A stretch of DNA of 64,000 bases, from positions 4,255,001 to 4,319,000 of the forward strand of contig NC_134682.1 in the NCBI RefSeq assembly GCF_024713945.1, read 5' to 3'. Source of the DNA: Dermatophagoides farinae. Lineage: Eukaryota > Arthropoda > Arachnida > Sarcoptiformes > Pyroglyphidae. Both the position numbers and the translations under genes were made by a program. Numbering within the stretch: the first letter of the stretch is position 1; each line of letters opens with the position of its first letter. Below, piece by piece: positions 51,501 through 62,228 of the stretch. Under the pieces are notes generated by a model. It saw nothing but the letters and a program-made list of their open reading frames with translations, was not told the origin of the DNA and did not search any database.

Positions 51501-52735
51501 ACATTTCAGTGATAGTCATACATGATACACATGAATGCATATGTTATGTGGGAAACAAACAAAAAAATTACATGGTAACGAATGAATGGCTGAACTTTTT
51601 TTTTCATTTTAAAACTTGTCTTGTCATTCTGGTAATAATAATCGGACATGGATTTTTTTTTTTTTTTGATGGACAACAATCAGTCATTCATGGTCAGAAT
51701 TAATAATCACTTATTATTGTATCTGTTACAATGCCAATTCAGATTCTGTTCCATGTAGAATCCATCTACACTATATCATTAATTTGATGTCGTCGCTTGT
51801 TTTGGATTAATAATTAAACCACCAGCTGATATTTTGTTTCAATCAACAAGAATTGCGAATGTTTTTTTAAAGTTTCCCAAAAAAAAACTATTTCCCAAAA
51901 CATTTTTTTCCACTTTTTCGTAATGAAATTTTCATTTTCAATCCATTGATATTTTCAATGTTTCAATTGGATCGATTCGATTGAAATTAAATTGAATGCA
52001 ATGAAATTCAATCGATAATTTTGATTCTGCTGTCGTTGTTGTTGTTGTTGCAATTTCAAACTGAAAATTGCAATTTCGATAAATCATTTGAATGTTTTTT
52101 TCTTCTTTATAACAAAACAAAAAAAAATTCTCTAAAAAAGACGATCAACGATGCAAAACAAATCAATTTTGAAATAGAAAAAAAAATCAATTGATCCACC
52201 ATTGATCCTATAATGGTTAATGTCACACACCAGTACTATAAGTAATGGTAGTCCGGTTATTGTGTATTCCATTACTTGTTTTTTTTGCATTTTTTTCTGG
52301 TTCAACTTAATGATGCATAATGCACCCGGTTTGTTTTTGTTTTTGTTTGTTCCATATGAATTTTTTTTTTGTTTTGTTTTATTGTGACGAAAAAAAAAAA
52401 CAAACTGATGATGATGATGATGATAATAATGGAAATCATGACATCAATATTGACACGCACATACACAAAGTACGTAACACATCTATTCTATGGCAATGTT
52501 TTTATTGTTTTTTCCTATCATCATCATCATCATTATTACTTATGGTGATTGTTTGGTTGGTCGTTTGCTTGATCGTGTGTTTGTGTGTGTGTGTGTGTGT
52601 GAACATTTGTTAATGGTTGCCCATTTTTTTTTCTGAAACACACTTTTTTGGATATATATAAAAAAAAAATAACGAAAGAAATGGATTCCAATGCTTGTGA
52701 ATCCATTAATTTTGTCATCATCATTTTCGTCGTCG

Positions 52736-52772
<37 letters not shown>

Positions 52773-55700
52773 CTATTGACTTTTATCTTACACATTACTA
52801 CTGCTATCATAGAATACTTGGAGAGAGAGACAGTGAAAAAAAGATGTGTCCATTTAGCCGCTGTACACTGTGTGTGTGTGTGTGTGTGTGTATTGAATCT
52901 TTTTTTTCTATTATTAATTTTTGTTTTCACACACACCCACACAAATGAACATTGTCAATTGCACACCAAATACACAATTTCTTTATGATTTACAGTGTGT
53001 GTGTGTGTGTGTAAGTGTTTAAAAAACTTTTTTTTACACTAAATATCGTGTCACTTAAACCGACAACAACAATTGATGGACAAATTGATTTTTCATTTGA
53101 TCAAACAAAACAACTATTTTGACCCTGCTATTGATGATAATGAAATAGAATGAAAGACTACACAATTAAAAAGCCATGGCTTGTTGTTTCATGCACACAC
53201 ACACACACACACACACATGATAATCAGATTCCAAAAATGATAATGACATCATATTGATGGTGGTGTCATTGATATGGATGCCCTAGAATTTTTTTTTTAA
53301 TTTTATAAATGGACCACATATGGTGGATAGATTCATGAATTTTTTTTTTGTTTCTTTGTTTCCAATTTAAAGTTAATTTCATTCATAACAAGCGAATAAT
53401 TTACAGAAAAATTAAAATGTGTCGCTTTCATTTTTTTTTTTCGTCGGCAATGAATCTTAGCCACCACCATCACCAATGACACCACTGGCACCATCGACAA
53501 ACAACAAATCCTTTTCCATTTGTTTTTTTTTTTTTTTGGTTCGTTTTATTCGTTTTTCATAAACAAGAAAATGGAACCAGAAATAAAAATCCAGATTAAT
53601 GATGAAAGATTTTTTTTCTCGCATACGAATCCCATGGATTTTTTACATGAATTTCATTCAATCTAATCTGAATAGAAACTTCATGGTGGTGGTGGTATAT
53701 TGGTTTTAAAATGAAAAAAAATTTCACTGCAGTAAAAAAAAATTGTTTCTCTCACAGCATGACATTCGAAAAACAGAAAACAGAAAGTCAAAATATAAAA
53801 TGATTTACAATAGTGGAAATCATTGGTGGAGAATGAGGAGGAGCAGGAGGAAGAGTGGTATACATAAATCAATCGATAAAGAAAAGAAAAAATGAAATCA
53901 ATCGATTTCACTTGCAGAAAGCAAGAAACAAAAAAAAATTTTTCTGGTTCCATTTTTTTTATCCGGTTTTTTTCTCTCTGATTCGATCCTATATGACACA
54001 CTACCCCGAAAGTATAACAACAACAACAACAAAAAAAAACGGCCACTAAATGATAACGATGGCTAAAACTTTTCCTCTGTCGATCTCTCGATCTTGATCA
54101 CGATCATCATCATCATCATCATCATCATTGTCTGATTGATTGATTAATAATTACCATCCACATATGATTATCTTTACTCAACAAAAAAAATGTTGCTGCA
54201 ATCATTTATTTATTCATTGATGATTCAATGAGTTCTGAGTAATTTTTTTTCGCTTGTGATTAATAATAATGATGATTAGCATCATTATCATGGTACCATC
54301 ATCATCATCATCATCATTAACAATGAGCGCCGACGATGATGATAATCATCATCATCCAAAAGAAGAAGAAGATGAAAAAAAATGATTCACAAGAATATTA
54401 AAAAGTCTTTTTTTTCTTGTTTCTTTCTTTAGTTCAAGTTTGTTGATGATTAACACTGGAACTGTCTGTTTTTTTTTATTCCTAGAGAATTATCATAAGC
54501 CAATTCTGGGAACAAATTTTTTTCCATATTTTTTTTTCGTTTCTCTTAATCATTTTTCTATGGAAAATGGAATTTATCGAAAGTTCTGAAATAAAAAAAA
54601 AATAATTTTTTCTGGTCATGTACAATCGACAATTTGTCTTGTTGTTGTTGTTGTTGTTGTTTTCTGAAAAAAATGAAATTTCAAACGGACCAACCCAAAT
54701 AGCTTCATATGTTCATTGTTCAACAACCAGAATTGCAAATAGAATCGAAAATTCGTAGAAAAAAAAAATTTTATTTTTTCATTGAAATTCAAAATAAATT
54801 TCTTTTGATGTAGAATTTTTTTTATTTTTCTGACAAAGAAAAATATCTTCCTGTTTTGCGTTTGTCTGTGTGATCAATGAGAATGTAAGGAAAAAAACCG
54901 GAACCATTTCTCCTCATTCTTTAATTCCGGATTCGGTTTTTTTTGTTCGAGATTCAAACACACACAAAAAAAAATTTCAGATTTTTTTTTTTGAAAATCG
55001 ATTTTCAGTATCGAAATTCTTTTCCTGTTTGATGATGATGATGATGATGATGATACATGTTCATGATTAATGCAAATAAAACGATTCGCAGAAACACCAA
55101 GACGCCCAAACAGACACAACAGACAGACATGAACATTTCATTTTCATATGATTATTATCAGCAAAGAAAAATGAAATTCATTATTAGATGTCGATTGTGT
55201 ATTGGTTTTGAATGAATGAAACGAACCTAGAAAGTGAAAACATCATGGGAATTATCATTATTTCCCAATAGAAATATTTCAGCAACAACAACGACAACAA
55301 AATGGCAATGAAAAAAAAGGTGCATGTTTCATTTCATTTCAACTCAAGTCAAGTTGAACAAGATTTGATTAGTTTTTTTTTCTCGTTCTTTTCATTCATT
55401 TCATGTTGGATACATTTTTGATAACTTTTTTTTTCTTCTTCTTCTTCTTCTTCCTTGTTTTTGTGTGATAATTTTGACGTTCGATTTGCATGTGTGTGTG
55501 TGTGTTTTTTTTTACTTTTGTAACTTTTCATCATCATCATCATCTTATCATCAGTGTGTTATGAATATATATATTCTGTTTAATCTTGTTCCTGAAACTT
55601 TTTTTTTCATCGTCATCGTCGTAGTTGTTGTTGTTGCTGTTGTTGTTGTTGTTGTTGTTGTTTGTCTTGAAATGTACAAAACACATGCAAAAGAGATAAG

Positions 55701-56204
55701 AGAACAAAATGTGTCAATAATGTGCTGAACACACACACTTACACGATATATTGACATGTGTAATGAACTTGTTTGGTTTGTTTGGTTGGTTGGTTTTAGT
55801 CAGCTCTATCGATTCTGTTGATTCTACTGATTCTATGATTTTTGAATTTATTCGTATTTTTTTGTGTGTGAGAGACAGAATTACCCATTTCACTAGAATT
55901 ATGCTAAAATTATCGTTGGTGGTTAGTTTGAACATAAAATTGGACAACTGTTGTCAATCTGAATTCTGAATCGAAAATCAAAACTTTTTTTTTCGTTGTT
56001 GTTCACCAGAGAAAAAAAAACATGACCGGTTTCTTTTTTTTTCTCGGTAATCCGGCTTTGTGATAAAAATCAACCAAAAACAACAAAAATTAATTGAATC
56101 TCATGAGAGAGAATTTTATTGATTGTCAAACAAACGGATTTGTTTTTTCTAATTTCTCATTATTTTTCTCTTTCTCTTTTCTCTCTCTCTCTCTCTCTAT
56201 TTAG
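48501..56204. other. Long simple-repeat region, no gene recognised (part 3)
   Basis: Contains a (GGTTGGCT)-like tract near 49107-49150, (CA)n near 50803-50828, (GT)n near 52576-52600 and 52870-52891, (GTT)n at 52736-52771, (CA)n at 53194-53216, (ATC)n near 54104-54128 and (GTT)n near 55623-55661. It ends in a (CT)n tract that forms the polypyrimidine tract before the acceptor at 56204. No gene recognised; upstream exons of the zinc-finger gene should lie here or further left. Confidence 0.6.
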
Positions 56205-57846
56205 ATTTTGAAAAATTTCAATTTAATTTCCAGTGAATTCAATCGATTCAAACTGATATCCATAATTGGACTGTTTAAATTCGTTGGCGGCGGTGGCGGT
56301 GGCGGTGGTAGCGGTGGTCGACAAACCACCAATAACAATAATAATACCTTGTTTATGACATCAAATAGTAATAATAATCATCATATGAATTCCATAATGG
56401 GTCATACAAACAATACGTACAGTAATAATAATAATTTCAATCAAACAACACAATGGTTACCACCATCATCGATACATTTTTTACATTTTCAATCCAATAA
56501 AAATCAAGAAACAGTCATCAATAATAATAATAATAATGGTGAACGGAAACAATCATCATTGATCACTATACAGCCATCAAGTCAAACTGATTGTCATCAT
56601 CATCATGATTCGATTATTAATAAAACCAGATCCAATGGTGAACAACAACAACAACAACAAAAATCAATAAAATCCTCATCATCATCATCATCATCGTTGT
56701 TGTTGTTTGATTCACAATTTGATATCAATACAATACCATTATGTTTATCGAAAAAATTACAGGTAACCGAAAAGGATGGTTCATTCATTGCATTGGATAA
56801 TAATTCATTACAATTAATGCGACAACTTGAACGTATGGGACATTGTACCGAGGTTGAAGTAGAAATTGTACCATTATCTAAAGTGCCATCCAATATTATT
56901 GATGAAATATTTAGTATTCATAATAATAATGGAAAAAAAGGAAATGGAACAACAACTAGCGCCACCACTTTTATGATGAACAACATTACTTTTACTGATA
57001 CAAAAACGACAACAACAACAGCAGCAGCAGCAGCAACAGCAGCAAATAATATTGTACGATCATCAGCTAATGATTGTATTATTTGTCAACAAAAAATGGC
57101 ATCATCTGAATTGGATCCAATCAATATTGATAGATCATTATCGATTAAGCGATCAACAAAACAATCAACCATCACCGGAACAACAACAATAACAACAACA
57201 ACAATTACGATGACGACGACAACAACGACTACATCAACATTTGGTCAATTTAATACATATTTAAGTGATCAACAATTGAAACAAACACGAATGACAAATA
57301 CAATGGTTGTAATGGCACCATGTTTACGGCAACCAATTACAACCATACAAGCCGCTACTAATGCTAATCAAAAATCATCTCATCATTCAACATCAAATCA
57401 ACATGAAAAGCATCGATCCAAATGGAACAATAACAACAACAACAACAACAGTGGCAACGCCCATAAACATCATCATCATCATTGTTGTTGTTACCATCAC
57501 CATCATCATAATCATCAAAATGGTCAACAACAAAAATTCTCAAATCAATCTGGTATGTTTTGGATCAATTTTTTTTTTCATATTACTAATAGAATTAATG
57601 AATGCCAGAGAGAAAGAAAAAATCAAGTCCGGAAACGGAAATCTTTTGATCTTGACAATATCTAGCCATATGAAAAAAATGACTAATTGTTGTCGTTATT
57701 TTTTTTCTGTTTCTGTTTTTTTTTGTTTTCACATTCTCATTCTACACCATAATCTATCGATTTTGTTGTTGTTGTTGTCGATCCATTGAACATCTAGAAA
57801 GGATCAATTGTTCATGGTAATAACGGAAATTTTCAATTCATCATTC

Positions 57847-57880
<34 letters not shown>

Positions 57881-60800
57881 GTTGCTGAATGAGAATTATT
57901 TATTCTGTTCATTCAACAGAATGACAAACAGGCTTATTATTTATTTATCGTATATATCACGATGATTTATTGATTGAATTTCATTTGGGTGCTATTTTTT
58001 TTATCAATTTTCTCTCTCTCTCTCTCTCTTATTCTCACATTGCTTTCTCGTATTTCATTTCCGATTCTCATTTGATTTGCACCAATTTATCATAATTATT
58101 TATATTTGGATCGTTTTTTCATGTGGATCCATTCGGAACAGCAACAACAACAACAACAAAAAACGTCGGCGACAGTGTTTATTTTTTTTTCGTCCATTGG
58201 TTTGATTTTTTTTTTTTTGGTTCTCTATATTCATTTGCTAAATAAATCTTTTGGTGATTTATCAAGTATCAAAGTTTTAGTTGAATATCAAAGATTCTTG
58301 GTTAGACTAACCGAATCAATTTGTAGTCACATTCAAGGCAATTTTATTGTGGAAAAATGTGTGTGAAACAAATCTAGATTCGTTCAAGTTCCAAAAGTGG
58401 GTGTGCGTGTGCGTGTGTAGGTGTGAAAAGTTTTTTGTTTGTTTGATCCAGAAATTAATCCTCAAAAAAAAAATTTCTGAAGATTAAATAAAAAATGGCC
58501 ATTTTTTTTTCTTTTGCTTTCATCATTTTATTCACCATCAAAATTTGATGATTAAATGAAACTTTTATTCATATATAAATATAGATGGATACAGCTACAG
58601 AATCGATAATTCCCGATAATTCTCTCTGCATAAACAAATGCAATATGTGTGTGTGTATGTGTTGAGTAAAATTTCAGAATTTTAATTCTCATCATCATCA
58701 TCGTCGTTTGTTTGTTTGTTTGTATCTAGTTGCGATAAATACCGTTCATATTTGTTGTTTTTTTTCATCAACAAAATAAAAATCAATTATTCACACAAAC
58801 AAAGTATTTCAATAACTTCTAATTAGCAACAGAATTCCATATTCATCTAATTAACTTGTGATGATTTTGTTAATTAATTTTTTCAACAAAAAAAAATACT
58901 GGATTTTAATTCATTAGTAATGCATAGAATAGAAATTTTTTTGTTTTTTTTTTGTTTGATGAATTCTTCGCACGAAATAATTTTACCCGGGATATAATGC
59001 CGACGACGATGATGATGATGATGATTAATCGTTTAATTCTCCTTTCAAATTACAGATAATATCGGTTCATTCTATTGGAAAAAAATAGACTTTTGATGAT
59101 GACCAACGAAACAAAAACAAAAAAAAACATTAACATTATGCATGCATTAAATTGTTGAAAATTGTTGAAAATTCATGTTTGACAATAATTAAGATTTATT
59201 CATTTTCATTAAACAAATTGATTTTTTTTCTCACTCCAGCCTTGGAACCAGAATCAACCAATGAAGAAAGAAAAAAAATTCTTGAGAGAATATTAAACAA
59301 TAGCACACACTGTCACATTTATTTCTAGTTTTTTTTATTTATTTCACATTTAAATGATGCTATGTACTGTGATATATATTTTTTCACCCCACCACTCTAT
59401 AGATCATCATAAATCAGAATTAAATAAATTTTTTCTTGGTTTTTTTTGGTATTTTTTTTTCGTCTGGTTGGAATTACAGTAGGAAAAAAAATTGGATGAA
59501 TGAATGAACGAATGAACGCGTTACATCAAATAAAAAGATTTTTCTTTTTTCTTAAATTGAATTTTCTTCTATTCGTGATTGTTATTGAACAACAACAACA
59601 ACAAAAAAAACCATGTACAAAATGATTTTTTTTTCAGGAATTTTTTTTCTATTTTTCCATTTTCAGACAAAATTACAGAATTGTTGTTGTTGTTGTTGTT
59701 GTTGTTGGCCAGTTTGTGACAGGTCTGAAATTTGAAATTTGATTCAAAGAAAAATTACAGAATTGTTGTTGTTGTTATTGTTGTTGTTGCTCTAACAAAA
59801 TTAACAAGATTTTTCTTTTCTACCAACCTTTTTTTTAAAAAAAATGTGTTGTGGTCATTAGTGTGTGATGTGTGATGAATGTTTGTGAAATGTGCAAGTG
59901 TGTGTGTGTGTGTAAAAGAAAAATTCAATTTAAAAATCTTCTTGTTGTTGATCTCTCGACCTTTTTGATGTGTTTTTTTTTTCTTTTTTGGCAAAAGTAA
60001 ATATGACGCATGCGTGAACGTTCTTTATGAATGGATTTTTTTCTATCTCTCGTTTTATCCGCCTTTTATTGTTTGTTTGTCCGATGAATGGATTGTTCAT
60101 TAATAATGATGATGATGATGATGATGATTTATTTATTGATCCATCATTAATTTTTGTTTGTCTGTTTGTTTTTTCAATTGTTTTGTCTTTTTTTTTTTTT
60201 TTTTTTATTCATCTTTTGTTCCTGGTGTATTGATTCACGTTTTTTCAATCATCATCATCATTATCATTATCTCAGGGTTTTGTTTGTTTTTCTTTTCTTT
60301 TCTTTTATTCTGGTACTAATGAATGAATAAACGGCGATGATGAATTTTTTTTTTGCAGTTGATTAATCAAAGGTGACCTTTGAAATCATTCAGATCTTTG
60401 AAAGTGGTCGATGATTCCAAATGGAATTTATAAGAATCAAGATTCTTGATTTATTTGAACATAGAAAAAAAAGTCAAATAAAAAAAACTTTTTCGTACAG
60501 GTTTTTTTGTTCTCACACAAATGTTCGATGAGTGTGTGTGTGTGTGTGTGTTTACCGTAGAGCTTATAATTAAGTGTGCAGAAACAAAAGAAAGAAAAAA
60601 AAGACAAACAAAACAAAAGAATCCTGATACACTTTGATTGATTATCAACTTTTTTTCTGATTTTTTTTCGTATTTTTTTTTCTTTTTCAAATATAGATAC
60701 ATCGTTCAAATGTCAGCCGATAGATGTCGCCAATAGTCGTTTTGTTGAAAAATATTCTCATCATCATCATCATCATGGATCAACAAATAATTGCCATTAT

Positions 60801-62075
60801 CATCATCATCATCATTGTTGTTGTGATCAATTTAATAATAATAATCGAAAATTTTGTTGCCATAATTCACGAATTACAATTCATCATCATCATCATGATC
60901 AAAATGATGATGATGATGATGATGATGACGATTCATCGGATGATGATGATGATAATCATTGTGAAGCGAAAAAAATTGACGATGATGATGATGACGATGA
61001 CGTAGACGACGAAGAGGAAGAAGAAGATATGGAAAATGAAATTGATATCAATGACGATGATGATGATAATGAAGCTGAAGAAGAAGGTGAAGATGAAGAA
61101 GAAGAAGATGTGGAAGACGAAGATGAAGTTGACGATGATGATGATGATGATGATGAACAAAATGAATTAAATGAAGATGAATATTTTGCATGTAATGTTT
61201 GTGGCCGTCTATTTAAAACGGCACGTAAAATGGCTAAACACCAAGTTTATAGACGTCATTTTGGTTGTTCAATCTGTGATACAGTATTTTCAACATTACC
61301 ATCATTAGAATTACATAAACAGAACTCGGATCATTGGTCTGATGTTGATGATGATGATGATGACGATGATGATGATGAACAAGATGAAGTTGACGATGAA
61401 GAGGAAGAGAAAGTAAAAGTGGATGATAAAAGAAACAACAGCAATGATAATGTACGAATTATAATGGAAAAAGAATCAATGATTGAAATGAAAGAATTTC
61501 CGAGAAATTTTCCAATGAAAAAACTGAATAATGATGATGGGAAATATTTTGTAAATAATAATCAATATGGTAGTGGTGGTGGTGTTGGTGGTAGATATCC
61601 GGAACAGCTACAATTCACAACAACAACAACAACAACAATGACAAAAAGTTTACGTTTACAAGATATGATGACAATTACCGGTTTATTATCACGTCCAACT
61701 AATTGGATTTCATCATCATCAACATCGAATAATAATAATAATAATAATACGAACAATGGCCACATTAATAAAACAAGTCGTTCATCACCGATACGATCCG
61801 CATCATCATCGATATCGACATCGACATCCATAAATCAACAACAACAACAACAACAGCCAACAATATTTACAACAAGTTTAAGCAATAAATTAATGGCATC
61901 GGTATTTAATTTTTCCATTACACGTTTACCTGGAAAAAGTGTTCTCATGAATGGTAGTGGTGGTACTGGTGGTGGACGTTGTGGTACAGCAGCATCAGCA
62001 TCATCATCATCAAATTCATCTCATAATTCTGATTTTGTTTTCAACATTGAAGAATTACAACAAGGTCTTATTTGA
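56205..62075 (+). CDS. Large His/Asn/Asp-rich C2H2 zinc-finger protein (3' two exons)
   Basis: Exon 56205-57552 joins in phase 1 to exon 60697-62075, giving at least 908 codons. The acceptor at 56204 follows a (CT)n tract; the true start is upstream or at an internal ATG such as 56355. The first exon has poly-Gly, poly-Asn, poly-Gln, poly-Ser and poly-Thr runs around one ordered-looking segment (SKKLQVTEKDGSFIALD, LQLMRQLERMGHCTEVEVEI, VPSNIIDEIFS) and a CIICQQKM pair. It ends in a His/Cys stretch (HHHHHCCCYHHHHH). The second exon opens with another (HHHHHHGSTNNCHYHHHHHC), then long Asp/Glu runs, then two C2H2 fingers: CNVCGRLFKTARKMAKHQ with its last His five residues on, and CSICDTVFSTLPSLELHK, also HX5H. 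Asp-rich, Gly, Thr, Ser and polyQ tracts follow. A nucleic-acid-binding nuclear protein is likely; I cannot name the family. AATAAA lies at 62153-62158. Confidence 0.72.
57553..60696 (+). other. 3.1-kb intron of the zinc-finger gene
   Basis: Bounded by donor GTATGT (after TCT G) and acceptor AAATATAG. It contains (GTT)n near 57847-57885 and 59680-59705, (CT)n near 58011-58029, (GT)n near 59899-59913 and 60533-60551, and a 22-base T run near 60187-60208. It is far longer than most introns in this window. No nested gene is seen. Confidence 0.6.
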
Positions 62076-62152
62076 AGAGAATAAACAAACAAACAGTTTT
62101 TTTCGTTTCTTTTTTGTTGTTGTTGTTTTTGTTTCAAATTATTAAAAAATTG

Positions 62153-62158
62153 AATAAA
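62153..62158 (+). terminator. Polyadenylation signal of the zinc-finger gene
   Basis: AATAAA 78 bp past the TGA at 62073-62075. The opposing receptor gene has its AATAAA (TTTATT on this strand) at 62183-62188, so the 3' ends abut or overlap. Confidence 0.55.
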
Positions 62159-62182
62159 ATGAAATGAAAATGAATATAACAA

Positions 62183-62188
62183 TTTATT
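62183..62188 (-). terminator. Polyadenylation signal of the receptor gene
   Basis: AATAAA on the minus strand about 40 bases past the stop codon at 62229-62231. More TTTATT copies follow at once (62187-62192), so the exact one used is uncertain. Confidence 0.5.
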
Positions 62189-62228
62189 TATTTATAGTAA
62201 TATATAATAATAATTAATAATTAATAAA

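Noticed and set aside
60724-61160. Poly-Ile, poly-Met and poly-Phe frames on both strands
   Set aside because: Out-of-frame readings of the His- and Asp-coding (CAT)n/(GAT)n tracts of the zinc-finger exon.
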